Below are positions 49,824-58,397 of a DNA stretch of 64,000 nt, piece after piece (the stretch's first letter is position 1; each line of letters begins with the position of its first letter). The DNA comes from Arthrobacter sp. NicSoilB4. GTDB lineage: Bacteria > Actinomycetota > Actinomycetes > Actinomycetales > Micrococcaceae. Made by a program: the position numbers and the translations under genes. The stretch covers positions 3,100,001 to 3,164,000 of the forward strand of contig NZ_AP024653.1 in the NCBI RefSeq assembly GCF_019977335.1. Direction: 5' to 3'. The notes under the pieces were generated by a model. It was given only the letters and a program-made list of their open reading frames with translations. It was not told the DNA's origin and did no database searches.

Positions 49824-50315
49824 ATGGCAGGCGAATCCACATTCGACGTCGTCAGCAAGGTCGACAAGCAGGAAGTCGCCAACGCGCTGAACCAGGCGCA
49901 GAAGGAACTGGTCCAGCGCTACGACTTCAAGGGCGTCGGCGCCGAGGTCGATTTCAGCGGCGAGAAGATCCTTATGAAGGCAAACTCCGAGGAGCGCGTG
50001 CTCGCCGTCCTGGACGTACTGCAGTCTAAGCTCATCCGCCGCGGCATCTCCTTGAAGTCCCTCGACACCGGCGAACCCTACGCTTCCGGCAAGGAGTTCC
50101 GGCTCGAAGCCACCATCAAGGAGGGCATCGCGCAGGACCTCGCCAAGAAGATCAACAAGCTCATCCGCGACGAGGCCCCGAAGTCCGTCAAGTCGCAGAT
50201 CCAGGGCGACGAGCTCCGCGTGACCTCCAAGTCCCGTGACGATCTCCAGGAGACCATGAACCTGCTGAAGGGCTTCGACGAGGCCGACCTGCAGTTCGTG
50301 AATTTCCGCAGCTAG
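49824..50315 (+). CDS. YajQ-family nucleotide-binding protein
   Basis: 163 residues, the usual length of YajQ. It shows ESTFDVVSKVDKQEVANALN, RYDFKGVGAEVDFSGEKILM and the ending GDELRVTSKSRDDLQETMNL. YajQ proteins bind nucleotides and in some bacteria c-di-GMP or RNA, acting as effectors of virulence or stress responses. ATG 49824 follows AGGAGG by six bases. The EAL phosphodiesterase 6 kb away may share this second messenger, an inference only. Confidence 0.93.
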   Translation: MAGESTFDVVSKVDKQEVANALNQAQKELVQRYDFKGVGAEVDFSGEKILMKANSEERVLAVLDVLQSKLIRRGISLKSLDTGEPYASGKEFRLEATIKEGIAQDLAKKINKLIRDEAPKSVKSQIQGDELRVTSKSRDDLQETMNLLKGFDEADLQFVNFRS

Positions 50316-50363
50316 CCACGTGTCCGCGGCGCAGAATTCCTGACGCTGCAGAACGACACTGCA

Positions 50364-50409
50364 CAAAAGGGCTGTCGCACCGGGTTTACCCGGGTCGACA
50401 GCCCTTTTG
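50364..50409. terminator. Bidirectional terminator between yajQ-like and htpX genes
   Basis: CAAAAGGGCTGTCG (50364-50377) pairs perfectly with CGACAGCCCTTTTG (50396-50409). The arms end in A4/T4 runs on both strands. It lies between convergent genes. Confidence 0.9.
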
Positions 50410-50449
50410 CGCGTCTCTGGCCCGCTTCCGCGGCGCCACAGCAGGCGGA

Positions 50450-51322
50450 CTAACTGAGCGGCCGGCCCGCCATCCGTTCCAGCCGGCCGATACGCTCGCT
50501 CATCGGCGGGTGCGTCGAGAACATCTTCGCGACGCCGCCGGCGCGGAACGGGTTCGCGATCATCAGGTGCGAGGCGTTGACCAGCCGCTGGTCCTGGGGC
50601 AGCGGCGCGAGCTGGACGCCCTGCTCGATCTTCCGCAGGGCGGAGGCGAGCGCAAGCGGGTCCCCCGTCAGTTTCGAACCGTCCTCGTCGGCGTCGAACT
50701 CCCTGGTCCGGGAGATGGCCATCTGGATCAGCGAGGCCGCAAACGGTGCCAGCAGCGCCATGGCGATCGCGGCGATCGGGTTGGCGTTGCGCCGGTCCCC
50801 GCCGCCGCCGAAAATCAGGAACATCTGCGCCACCGAGGTAATGACGCCGGCGACGGCGGCAGCGACGGAGGAGGTCAGGATGTCCCGGTTGTAGACGTGC
50901 ATCAGCTCGTGGCCCAGCACGCCGCGGAGTTCCCGCGCGTCCAGCAGCCGGAGGATGCCCTCGGTGCAGCAGACGGCGGCGTTCTGCGGGTTCCGGCCGG
51001 TGGCGAAGGCATTCGGGGCCATCGTGGGCGACAGGTAGATCCGCGGCATCGGCTGCTGCGCCGTGGCGGAGAGCTCCCGGACAATCTGGTGGAGCTGGGG
51101 CGCCTCGGCCTCCGTCACGGGATAGGCCTGCATGGACCGGATTGCGATCTTGTCACTGTTCCAGTAGCCGTAGGCGGTGGTGGCGACGCCGACCAGGGCC
51201 ATGATCCAGATCGGCGCGGAACTGCCCATGCTGGAGGCCATGAGCGCGCCGAGGCCCAGGAGCACTGCCCACAGCACTCCAAACAGGGCCGCGGTTTTCA
51301 GTCCGTTGTGATGCTGATGCAC
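50450..51322 (-). CDS. htpX: HtpX zinc metalloprotease
   Basis: 290 residues. A membrane-anchored M48 protease that degrades misfolded membrane proteins. Two N-terminal helices precede the zinc motif HELMH in LRGVLGHELMHVYNRDIL (about residue 140), with two more hydrophobic stretches after it and the third ligand in REFDADEDGSK. The ending MFSTHPPMSERIGRLERMAG is conserved in HtpX. GTG 51322 has GGAGG upstream. Downstream of the MFS gene on the same strand by 49 bases. Confidence 0.95.
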   Translation of the reverse strand: MHQHHNGLKTAALFGVLWAVLLGLGALMASSMGSSAPIWIMALVGVATTAYGYWNSDKIAIRSMQAYPVTEAEAPQLHQIVRELSATAQQPMPRIYLSPTMAPNAFATGRNPQNAAVCCTEGILRLLDARELRGVLGHELMHVYNRDILTSSVAAAVAGVITSVAQMFLIFGGGGDRRNANPIAAIAMALLAPFAASLIQMAISRTREFDADEDGSKLTGDPLALASALRKIEQGVQLAPLPQDQRLVNASHLMIANPFRAGGVAKMFSTHPPMSERIGRLERMAGRPLS

Positions 51323-51371
51323 TGTTCCTCCAAGTCGTCCCGCTGTGGACCCACACCCGGAAAACGTTCCG

Positions 51372-52643
51372 CTACGGCACCGGGTTCCGCGCGTCGTACT
51401 TCAGGAAGCCCGACTGCCAGTGCGCCGCGGCCCAGGCGACCGCGATGCACAACAGGCCGCCCAGAAGCAGGACCCAGCCTTCACTCAGAATTTTAGTCCC
51501 ACCGCCGGCCAGCATGTCCCCTACCCGTGGGCCGCCGGCCACCACCACGATGAAGACGCCCTGCAGCCGGCCGCGCAGGTGGTCGGGCGTGGAGGCCTGC
51601 AGGATCGTGGTGCGGAAAACGGCGCTGACCGAGTCGGCGATTCCGGCCAGCCCGCAGCACACGGCGGCGGGCAGCAGCCACCACGTCACGCCGTCGGCAC
51701 CGGAATTGCCCGCCAGGACGACGACGAGGCCGAACCCGGCGATCGAGGCACCCCAGCCCATCACGGACCAGACGACGGCGGCCCCTTGCCGCCGGACGGC
51801 CCCCAGTGGCCCGGAGAAGAGGCCGGCCAGGAACGCGCCGACGGCAGTGGACGCGAGCAGGATCCCCACCGTCGTTTCGCCGCCGCCGATCATGACGGCG
51901 CCGATCGCGGGCAGCAGCGCCCTGGGCTGGGCGAAGATCATCGCGACGAGGTCGATGGTGAAGGTCATCCGTAGGTTGGGGCGCGTGCCGAGAAAGCGGA
52001 AGCCCTCGACGACGGACCGCAGCCCCGCCGGCCGCGCATGTTTCCCCGGCGGCATGGCCGGCAGCCTCAGCAGTGCCCACAGTGCGAAGGCGAAGGTGCC
52101 GACGTCGATCGTGTAGGTCCAGGCGAAGCCGACGGTGGCCACCAGCAACCCGGCCAGCAGCGGCCCTGCGGTCAGCGTGAGGCCAAAACTGATCATGCTC
52201 AGGGCGTTGGCGGCCGGAAGGAGTTCCTTGCGGACCAGCAGCGGGATGATGGCGCTGCGGGCCGGCTGGTTGATGGCCTGCGCGCCGCTCTGCACCGCGA
52301 CCAGGACGTACAGCACCCAGACGTTCCCCAGCTGCAGCCATGCCTGCAGGGCGAGGCAGGCGGTGGTCAGCCACAGCACCGAAGAGGCCAGCAGCGCCAC
52401 CTTGCGGCGGTCGTGGGCGTCAGCGATCGAGCCGCCCAGGAGGCCGCCGAACACCAAGGGGACGAGGGCGAAAATGCTTAACAGCCCGACGTAGAGGCTG
52501 TCCTGGGTGAGCCGGTAGACCTCCAGGCTCACGGCAACCAAGGTCAGCTGGCTGCCCAGGGCCGCGACGGCGGATCCCAGCCACAGGCGGCGGAATGCCG
52601 GACTCTCGCGCAAGGGCGTGATGTCCGCCAGATATTTCCCCAC
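51372..52643 (-). CDS. MFS transporter, EntS-like exporter family
   Basis: 423 residues, about 12 helices. FRRLWLGSAVAALGSQLTLV at the start and INQPARSAIIPLLVRKELLP with GRLQGVFIVVVAGGPRVGDM are typical of the enterobactin-exporter (MFS_3/EntS) type. These export siderophores or small molecules, but no siderophore synthesis genes are near. GTG at 52643. The divergent Fur-family regulator starts about 140 bases away, so iron or redox control is possible. Confidence 0.88.
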   Translation of the reverse strand: MGKYLADITPLRESPAFRRLWLGSAVAALGSQLTLVAVSLEVYRLTQDSLYVGLLSIFALVPLVFGGLLGGSIADAHDRRKVALLASSVLWLTTACLALQAWLQLGNVWVLYVLVAVQSGAQAINQPARSAIIPLLVRKELLPAANALSMISFGLTLTAGPLLAGLLVATVGFAWTYTIDVGTFAFALWALLRLPAMPPGKHARPAGLRSVVEGFRFLGTRPNLRMTFTIDLVAMIFAQPRALLPAIGAVMIGGGETTVGILLASTAVGAFLAGLFSGPLGAVRRQGAAVVWSVMGWGASIAGFGLVVVLAGNSGADGVTWWLLPAAVCCGLAGIADSVSAVFRTTILQASTPDHLRGRLQGVFIVVVAGGPRVGDMLAGGGTKILSEGWVLLLGGLLCIAVAWAAAHWQSGFLKYDARNPVP

Positions 52644-52741
52644 CCGGATACTCTAATGGGACGCATGGGCCTGATGAGACGCACGGGGCACGCTGGCCCC
52701 GGCCGCTTCGGAACTCCCCGGCAGCGACATTTTTCCGGGTT

Positions 52742-52764
52742 TTATTATGATCGACTCATAATAA
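52742..52764. promoter_or_regulatory. Fur/PerR-type box upstream of the Fur-family gene
   Basis: TTATTATGA (52742-52750) and TCATAATAA (52756-52764) form a perfect 9-base inverted repeat around five bases. It is AT-rich, which stands out in this genome. It lies 17 bases before the ATG at 52781 of the Fur-family gene and overlaps a possible -10 (TATGAT, 52746-52751). This is the expected place of an autoregulatory Fur/PerR operator. Confidence 0.75.
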
Positions 52765-52780
52765 GTGCTTGAATGGGTGC

Positions 52781-53248
52781 ATGACGGATTCGACGGGCAC
52801 CCACGGAGCATGGGCCGCGGCCCTGCGTGCCCACGGCCGCCGGGTGACGAAACAGCGGCTGGCGGTGCTGGCCGCCGTCGAACACCACCCGCATTCCCCC
52901 GCCGAACACATCCTCGCCACGGCCCGCAGGGATCTTCCCGAGCTGACCGCGCAGTCCGTCTATGTGGTCCTGAACGATCTGACCGACCTTCAGATGCTGC
53001 GCCGCTTTGAGCCGCCGCACTCCCCCGCCCTTTACGAGACGAGGGTGGGCGATAACCACCACCATGCCGTCTGCATCAGCTGCGGCCGGGTGGAGGACGT
53101 CGAATGCGCCGTCGGGCACGCTCCGTGCCTGACCCCGCACTGGGACGCGGGCTCCAAGCCGATGACCATCCAGATCGCGGACGTGCTGTACCAGGGCATC
53201 TGCCAGGACTGCCAGCGCACCCAACAACTTCCCGCCGAACGTAAATAA
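52781..53248 (+). CDS. Fur-family transcriptional regulator (CatR/FurA/PerR-like)
   Basis: 155 residues. The winged-helix domain shows LRAHGRRVTKQRLAVLAAVE and DLPELTAQSVYVVLNDLTDL. The hinge and metal site carry NHHHAVCISCGRVEDVEC, with the structural zinc pair CxxC repeated as GICQDCQRTQQL at the end. Adjacency to catalase 24 bases downstream is typical of peroxide-responsive CatR/FurA/PerR. ATG 52781; a TTG at 52769 is in frame. Autoregulation through the upstream box is likely. Confidence 0.9.
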   Translation: MTDSTGTHGAWAAALRAHGRRVTKQRLAVLAAVEHHPHSPAEHILATARRDLPELTAQSVYVVLNDLTDLQMLRRFEPPHSPALYETRVGDNHHHAVCISCGRVEDVECAVGHAPCLTPHWDAGSKPMTIQIADVLYQGICQDCQRTQQLPAERK

Positions 53249-53272
53249 GCAGTAACAACAAATAGGAGAAAG

Positions 53273-54772
53273 ATGACTCAGAACATCTCTGCGCCCGCAG
53301 TGTCCACGACACAGTCCGGTGCTCCGGTCACTTCCGATGCCCACTCGAAGTCCGTCGGTGCTGACGGCGCCATCATCCTCACCGACCACTACCTGATCGA
53401 AAAGCTGGCGCAGTTCAACCGCGAGCGCGTGCCGGAGCGCGTAGTGCACGCCAAGGGCGGCGGCGCGTTCGGTACGTTCAAGACCTCCGAAGACGTCTCG
53501 AAGTACACCAAGGCCGCGCTGTTCCAGCCGGGCACCGAGACCGAGATGCTCATCCGGTTCTCCTCCGTTGCCGGCGAGGCAGGCTCCCCCGACACCTGGC
53601 GGGACCCCCGCGGTTTCGCCGTGAAGTTCTACACCACCGAGGGCAACTATGACCTCGTCGGCAACAACACCCCGGTGTTCTTCATCCGCGACGGCATCAA
53701 GTTCCCGGACTTCATCCACTCGCAGAAGCGCCTGCCGGGCACGCACCTGCGCGACGCCGACATGCAGTGGGACTTCTGGACCCTGTCCCCCGAGTCCGCC
53801 CACCAGGTCACCTGGCTCATGGGCGACCGCGGCCTCCCGGCGTCGTGGCGTGAAATGCAGGGCTACGGCTCGCACACCTACCAGTGGATCAACGCCGAGG
53901 GCGAGCGCTTCTGGGTCAAGTACCACTTCAAGTCCAACCAGGGCGTCAAGTCCATGACCGGCGATGAGGCTGAAGCCCTGGCCGGCGCCGACGGCGACTT
54001 CTACATCCGCGACCTGCAGGAAAACATTGCCGCCGGCAACTTCCCGTCCTGGGACCTGCACGTCCAGGTCATGCCGTACGAAGACGCCAAGACGTACCGC
54101 TTCAACCCGTTCGACCTCACCAAGGTATGGCCGCACGCGGACTACCCGCTGATCAAGGTCGGCACCATGGAGCTGAACCGGAACCCGGAAAACTACTTCG
54201 CGCAGATCGAGCAGGCCGCCTTCGCGCCGTCGAACTTCGTGCCGGGCATCGCGGCTTCCCCGGACAAGATGCTGCAGGCCCGCATCTTCTCCTACGCGGA
54301 CGCGCACCGCTACCGCGTGGGCACCAACCACGCCCAGCTGCCGGTCAACCTGCCCAAGAACCAGGTCAACAACTACAGCCAGGACGGCCAGGGGCGCTAC
54401 CACTTCAACGCGCCCTCGGTTCCGGTGTACGCACCGAACTCCGTCGGCGGCCCCGCCGCTGTGGAGCCTGCGGTTGCAGGCGGCGGCTGGGAGAACGACG
54501 GCGAACTGACGCTCGCAGCGCACTCCCTGCACGCAGAGGACGGCGACTTCGGCCAGGCCGGCACGCTGTACCGCGAGGTCTACAACGACGGCGAGAAGGC
54601 CCGCCTGCTGGACACCGTCACCGGTGCCGTCAGCGGCGTCAAGGACGCCGGCATCAAGGAACGCGCCATCCAGTACTGGACCAACGTCGACGCCGAGTTC
54701 GGCGCCAAGCTGCGCGCCAACCTTGGTGCAGGCCAGGTCGAGTCCGACGCCGAGGCAGCCAACAAGGTCTGA
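53273..54772 (+). CDS. Monofunctional heme catalase
   Basis: 499 residues, a typical small-subunit catalase that decomposes hydrogen peroxide. The distal His59 is in [16 protein letters not shown], followed by [20 protein letters not shown] and the Asn in [17 protein letters not shown]. The heme-ligand Tyr is in [19 protein letters not shown] before ATG 53273. It forms a unit with the Fur-family regulator just upstream and ends in a strong terminator. Confidence 0.96.
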   Translation: MTQNISAPAVSTTQSGAPVTSDAHSKSVGADGAIILTDHYLIEKLAQFNRERVPERVVHAKGGGAFGTFKTSEDVSKYTKAALFQPGTETEMLIRFSSVAGEAGSPDTWRDPRGFAVKFYTTEGNYDLVGNNTPVFFIRDGIKFPDFIHSQKRLPGTHLRDADMQWDFWTLSPESAHQVTWLMGDRGLPASWREMQGYGSHTYQWINAEGERFWVKYHFKSNQGVKSMTGDEAEALAGADGDFYIRDLQENIAAGNFPSWDLHVQVMPYEDAKTYRFNPFDLTKVWPHADYPLIKVGTMELNRNPENYFAQIEQAAFAPSNFVPGIAASPDKMLQARIFSYADAHRYRVGTNHAQLPVNLPKNQVNNYSQDGQGRYHFNAPSVPVYAPNSVGGPAAVEPAVAGGGWENDGELTLAAHSLHAEDGDFGQAGTLYREVYNDGEKARLLDTVTGAVSGVKDAGIKERAIQYWTNVDAEFGAKLRANLGAGQVESDAEAANKV

Positions 54773-54817
54773 TTCCAGGCCGGGCCCCGGTTCACCCGTG
54801 GTTGCTTCGCTACGCCG

Positions 54818-54854
54818 AAACACCCCGTCACGCCATTGGCGCGGCGGGGTGTTT
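54818..54854 (+). terminator. Terminator after the catalase gene
   Basis: AAACACCCCG (54818-54827) pairs perfectly with CGGGGTGTTT (54845-54854), with an inner CGCC/GGCG hairpin. On the plus strand the stem ends in TTTT. About 45 bases after the catalase stop. Confidence 0.85.
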
Positions 54855-54919
54855 TGCGTCTTTCCACATACGGCGTGCGCTGCTCGCCGTAAAGCCCGCC
54901 CTGTCCCTAGGATGCATGC

Positions 54920-55555
54920 ATGACCACCTTTGCAGGCATTCCCGACGCCGCCTTCGAGTTCTACGCGGAACTTGAGCACAACAACAACCGCGACTGGTGG
55001 CTGGAACACAAATCTACCTACGACTCCGCGGTCAAGGAACCCCTGGCCGGGCTGCTGGCACAGTTGGAGCCGGAGTTCGGCGAGGCCAAACTGTTCCGGC
55101 CCAACCGGGACATCCGGTTTTCCCTTGACAAGTCTCCCTACAAGACAGCCCAGGGAGCCTTTGCTGCCGTGGCCGAGGGCATGGGGTTCTACGTCCAGCT
55201 CGACGCCGACGGCCTGCTCATCGGCGGCGGGTATCACACGCACACTCCGGCGCAGCTGGCACGCTTCCGCAGCGCCGTGGACGCCCCCTCCAGCGGTGGA
55301 GTCCTGCAGCAGATCGTCGCGCAGGTCGCGGTACAGGGCTTCGCCGTCGAGGGCGAGACCCTGAAGACGGTTCCGCGGGGGTTCGCCAAGGACCATCCCC
55401 GCGCGGAACTGCTGAAGCACAAGTCGCTCGCCGCCGGAATGCACGTGGGACGGCCGGACTGGCTCTCAACACCGGAGGCGGCCCGGGAGGTGGCCAGTCG
55501 CTGGGAGGAACTGCGGCCCCTGGTCGAGTGGATCGGCCGCTACGCCGCGCCCTGA
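54920..55555 (+). CDS. DUF2461 domain protein
   Basis: 211 residues. It shows FEFYAELEHNNNRDWWLEHK, LFRPNRDIRFSLDKSPYKTA and FYVQLDADGLLIGGGYHTHT, the hallmarks of the DUF2461 (TIGR02453) family. The function is not established. ATG 54920. It is the last plus-strand gene before the convergent TetR gene. Confidence 0.9.
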   Translation: MTTFAGIPDAAFEFYAELEHNNNRDWWLEHKSTYDSAVKEPLAGLLAQLEPEFGEAKLFRPNRDIRFSLDKSPYKTAQGAFAAVAEGMGFYVQLDADGLLIGGGYHTHTPAQLARFRSAVDAPSSGGVLQQIVAQVAVQGFAVEGETLKTVPRGFAKDHPRAELLKHKSLAAGMHVGRPDWLSTPEAAREVASRWEELRPLVEWIGRYAAP

Positions 55556-55652
55556 GATGGAGTGGTCGACCCGGGCCGGAGCCTGGCGGGGCGCGCCCGC
55601 CTGTTGCGCGGCATGGGCGCGCCGGATGGCTGCGCGGCATGGCTGCCCCGGA

Positions 55653-55690
55653 TCAGATGTGCCGGGTCAGATGTGCCGGGTCAGATGTGC
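55653..55690. repeat. 14-base tandem repeat covering the TetR stop codon
   Basis: TCAGATGTGCCGGG occurs at 55653-55666 and 55667-55680, and its first 10 bases again at 55681-55690. The rightmost copy contains the stop codon and last codons of the minus-strand TetR gene. It looks like recent local duplication. Confidence 0.75.
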
Positions 55691-56286
55691 TCGCCGTCAG
55701 CGGCCAGCCGCCGGTCGAGGTTGTTGAAGAAGACCAGTAGCATCAGGTCAAAGGCCTTGCTGGCTTCCTCGGGCTGGTTGTTCACGACGAAGTCGAACTG
55801 CAGCCCGTAGAAGGCGGCAGTGAACAGTCGGGCGTCGGTGTCGGCGAACTCCTCGAGAATGCCTTGGAGCATCAGCCAGTCCCGGGCCTTCTCGTGCAAC
55901 ATCCTGAAATGTTCCTGCGCCGTTCCCCGCGGTGACGCAGCCACGATGTCCTGCGCCGTCGCCTCGAACTCGAGCCGGGCAAGGTGCCGATTGCGCTGTG
56001 CCATGGTCCAGCGCCAGGACTCCAAGAGGAACGCCCGCCAGGCTTCCCGGTCAATGTCCCGCACGTCGGTGGCGCGTATGCTGTCCAGCCGGGATTCGAT
56101 GGTGCGGATGATCTCATTCACCAACTGCTCACGGTGGCCGAAGTGATAGACCAGCACATAGCTGCTGACGCCGAGACCTTCGGCCAGGCTCCGGAATGTG
56201 AGCTCTGCGAGGGTTTTGTCCATAAGGTAGTCCAGAATGGCGGCCAACAGCTCTGCCTTGCGTTCAGGTCGTGCTGGGCGGGCCAT
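55681..56286 (-). CDS. TetR-family regulator
   Basis: 201 residues. The N-terminal HTH shows RKAELLAAILDYLMDKTLAE and LGVSSYVLVYHFGHREQLVN (recognition helix, about residues 37-56). An all-helical ligand-binding domain follows. ATG 56286; an in-frame extension to 56547 is Arg-rich and non-coding in character. Its target is unknown; it is divergent from the IclR gene with a 324-base gap. Confidence 0.87.
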   Translation of the reverse strand: MARPARPERKAELLAAILDYLMDKTLAELTFRSLAEGLGVSSYVLVYHFGHREQLVNEIIRTIESRLDSIRATDVRDIDREAWRAFLLESWRWTMAQRNRHLARLEFEATAQDIVAASPRGTAQEHFRMLHEKARDWLMLQGILEEFADTDARLFTAAFYGLQFDFVVNNQPEEASKAFDLMLLVFFNNLDRRLAADGEHI

Positions 56287-56610
56287 AAAACCATCATAGG
56301 GAGCGGGCCCGGTCCTCCGCGCCCGAGGCATCCCGGTCCGGACGACCAAACGCCGAAATCGCCGGAACCGTGCCAATTCGCCGGAAGGTTCCAGCGAATT
56401 CGCGCGTCTCCGGCGATTTCGAATTCTTAGGGGACGCAGGGACGGGCCGAGGATCCCGCCATTCGGGGTCCCAGCAAGGCGGCCCGGTTCCTGCCCCCAG
56501 CGAGGGCGGCGCCGGACCAGGACCGTCAAAGTTTCACGCCGGGCCAACCCTTCCGGCTGCCGCCCGGGGATGTCCCCGTTTGAAGTGCTGGCACATGGAA
56601 TAATTATGGG
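56287..56610. other. 324-base gene-free region between TetR and IclR genes
   Basis: Apart from the nested palindrome (56354-56421) I see no coding sequence. The remainder, about 56422-56600, must carry the promoter of the IclR gene, but no clear consensus elements could be picked by eye. The IclR gene has only a weak ribosome site. Confidence 0.5.
56354..56421. repeat. Nested palindrome in the TetR/IclR divergent region
   Basis: Outer arms CGAAATCGCCGGA (56354-56366) and TCCGGCGATTTCG (56409-56421) are perfect complements. Inside is AATTCGC/GCGAATT (56375-56381 and 56394-56400), and inside that GGAA/TTCC (56383-56386 and 56389-56392). The three nested levels could form a long cruciform or RNA structure. 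The core TCGCCGGA is repeated several times. It resembles a REP-type element. Confidence 0.75.
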
Positions 56611-57381
56611 ATGGAAGCTAACCCTGCCGGGGCCCGGACACTTGAACGTGGACTAAGCCTGATAGACCATGTCGCGGCGGGAGCCCACCGGCTCGAGGAC
56701 ATTACGAAGGCTTCCGGACTGAGCCGTTCGGCCACCCACCGAATGCTGACATCGCTGGTGTCCGGCAAGTACCTGAGCCAGCAGCCGGACCACAGCTATC
56801 ACCTGGGCATCAAGCTGTTGGAGCTCGGAACCAAGGCCGAAGCCAACATCAGCCTCCCCGACGCCGTCCAGAGCATCCTCGCGGGCATTGCCAAGACGAC
56901 GCAGGACACCACCCATCTGGGCATTCTCAGCGGGGACGACGTCCTGTATCTGGCGAAAGCACGCGGCCACCGTGGCATCGAGATGGCTTCCCGGCCCGGT
57001 GCCCGGCTGCGGGCCCAGAATACGGCGATGGGCAAGGCGCTACTCGCCCAACTCAGTGACGACAATGCGGTCAAAGCATTCGACACTGCGGCCATCGCAA
57101 CACCCCGCTCCATCCAGGACGTTGACTCTTTCCGCGCAGTCCTGAACCGGGCCCGCCGCGACGGCTTTGCCCTCGATGACCAGGAGAACGAGCTGGGCAT
57201 CACGTGCGTTGCCATAGCCATCCCGGACTTGCTCGGTAATGTTGCAGCAGCCGTCTCCATCTCAGCCCCGAGTGTTTACATGACCCCCGAGCGAATCCAG
57301 TCGCTGGTAGACCTCCTGAAAGGCATGCAACCCGAGCTCAGCCGCTGCCTGCCGCCGGGATTCGAAAGGGCCTGGATCTAG
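56611..57381 (+). CDS. IclR-family transcriptional regulator
   Basis: 256 residues. The winged helix shows ARTLERGLSLIDHVAAGAHR, then DITKASGLSRSATHRMLTSL and GKYLSQQPDHSYHLGIKLLE. The effector domain has LRAQNTAMGKALLAQLSDDN and DDQENELGITCVAIAIPDL. IclR proteins of the KdgR type often control KDG and aldonate breakdown, which fits the convergent sugar-acid operon that ends 65 bases away. ATG 56611. Confidence 0.92.
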   Translation: MEANPAGARTLERGLSLIDHVAAGAHRLEDITKASGLSRSATHRMLTSLVSGKYLSQQPDHSYHLGIKLLELGTKAEANISLPDAVQSILAGIAKTTQDTTHLGILSGDDVLYLAKARGHRGIEMASRPGARLRAQNTAMGKALLAQLSDDNAVKAFDTAAIATPRSIQDVDSFRAVLNRARRDGFALDDQENELGITCVAIAIPDLLGNVAAAVSISAPSVYMTPERIQSLVDLLKGMQPELSRCLPPGFERAWI

Positions 57382-57413
57382 CGCACCGGCGCAGACCCAG
57401 ACCCTCTGTCAGT

Positions 57414-57445
57414 CCCAGCGCACCCATTCGGCGGTGGGAGCTGGG
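57414..57445. terminator. Weak hairpin between the IclR and KDG kinase genes
   Basis: CCCAGC (57414-57419) pairs with GCTGGG (57440-57445), and CACC/GGTG (57421-57424 and 57433-57436) extends it across small bulges. It lies between the two convergent stops. No T tract, so low confidence. Confidence 0.4.
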
Positions 57446-57446
57446 C

Positions 57447-58397
57447 TCAGCGGGACACCGGTTCCGTGGCGTCCAGCATCGCCAGCTCGTTCCGGCGCGG
57501 CATACCTTCCCAATCGCCCGGCACCAGGCAGGCAAAAGCTCCGGTGCGGACCGCCGTCAACAGCCGCACCTCCACGGGCACACCGGCCAAGAGCTCCGCT
57601 ACGTAGCCCGCCACGAAGGCGTCGCCTGCCCCGACGGTATCGACCGGGTTGATCCGAACGGCATCCTGTTTGTATTCGCTGCCGTCAATCACCGCGGCGC
57701 AGCCCTGAACGCCACGTTTGATGACGACTTGGCCGGGTCCCAGGGCAGCAACGCGGCGGGCCAGTTCCAGAGAGTCCCCCGACTGCCCGACGGCAATCGC
57801 AGCCTCATCGTCGCCGGCAAAAACGACGTCGGCCTGCGCAATGAACCGCCTGAAGACCCCCCCGGCTTCCTCCGGACTCCATAACGCAGCCCGGTAGTTC
57901 AAGTCGAACGATACGAGGGCGCCGGCCTGGCGGGCGACGTCGAGAGCATACTGCGCGGCTTCAGCGGCCGAGCCTGAAAGGGCTGGCGTGATCCCGGTCA
58001 GGTGCAACAGCCTGGCGCTTCTGATCCTTTCGACCGGCACGTCCTCCGGGCTGAGCCTGGAACCCGCGCTTCCGGCTCTGTAGTACCAGACCTTGAGCTG
58101 GTCCAAGGTGCGACGTTCCTTGATCATGAGGCCCGTCGGCGCCGACGGGTCACGCACGGGATCGACCACAACTCCTTCGGCGGCGAGTTCCCGCAAGACG
58201 AGTTCGCCAAGGCTGTCGTCGCCCACCCGGCCTGCCCACGTTACTGACGTGCCGAGCCGGCTCAGGGCAATCGCGAAGTTGCTCTCTGAGCCGCCCATGC
58301 CCAAGCTGAGCGAGTGAACCTGGGCCAGCGGACCCGGCGTCTCGGCTTTCATCAGCCCCATGGTCTCGCCAAGAGTGACGACTTCGGTGTACGTCAT
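57447..58397 (-). CDS. PfkB-family sugar kinase (2-keto-3-deoxygluconate kinase-like)
   Basis: 316 residues. It shows VVTLGETMGLMKAETPGPLA, LGMGGSESNFAIALSRLGT (ribokinase-family first signature) and the second signature NPVDTVGAGDAFVAGYVAEL with the catalytic Asp (about residue 255). The context next to a KDPG aldolase makes 2-keto-3-deoxygluconate the likely substrate, giving KDPG. ATG 58397 overlaps the aldolase stop by four bases. Last gene of the six-gene operon. Confidence 0.9.
   Translation of the reverse strand: MTYTEVVTLGETMGLMKAETPGPLAQVHSLSLGMGGSESNFAIALSRLGTSVTWAGRVGDDSLGELVLRELAAEGVVVDPVRDPSAPTGLMIKERRTLDQLKVWYYRAGSAGSRLSPEDVPVERIRSARLLHLTGITPALSGSAAEAAQYALDVARQAGALVSFDLNYRAALWSPEEAGGVFRRFIAQADVVFAGDDEAAIAVGQSGDSLELARRVAALGPGQVVIKRGVQGCAAVIDGSEYKQDAVRINPVDTVGAGDAFVAGYVAELLAGVPVEVRLLTAVRTGAFACLVPGDWEGMPRRNELAMLDATEPVSR

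Noticed and set aside
52745..55444. Very long open frame on the minus strand over the Fur-catalase-DUF2461 genes (899 codons)
   Set aside because: It is the shadow of well-supported plus-strand genes; its composition (Val/Gly/Asp/His-rich, no domain) is typical of antisense frames in high-GC DNA.
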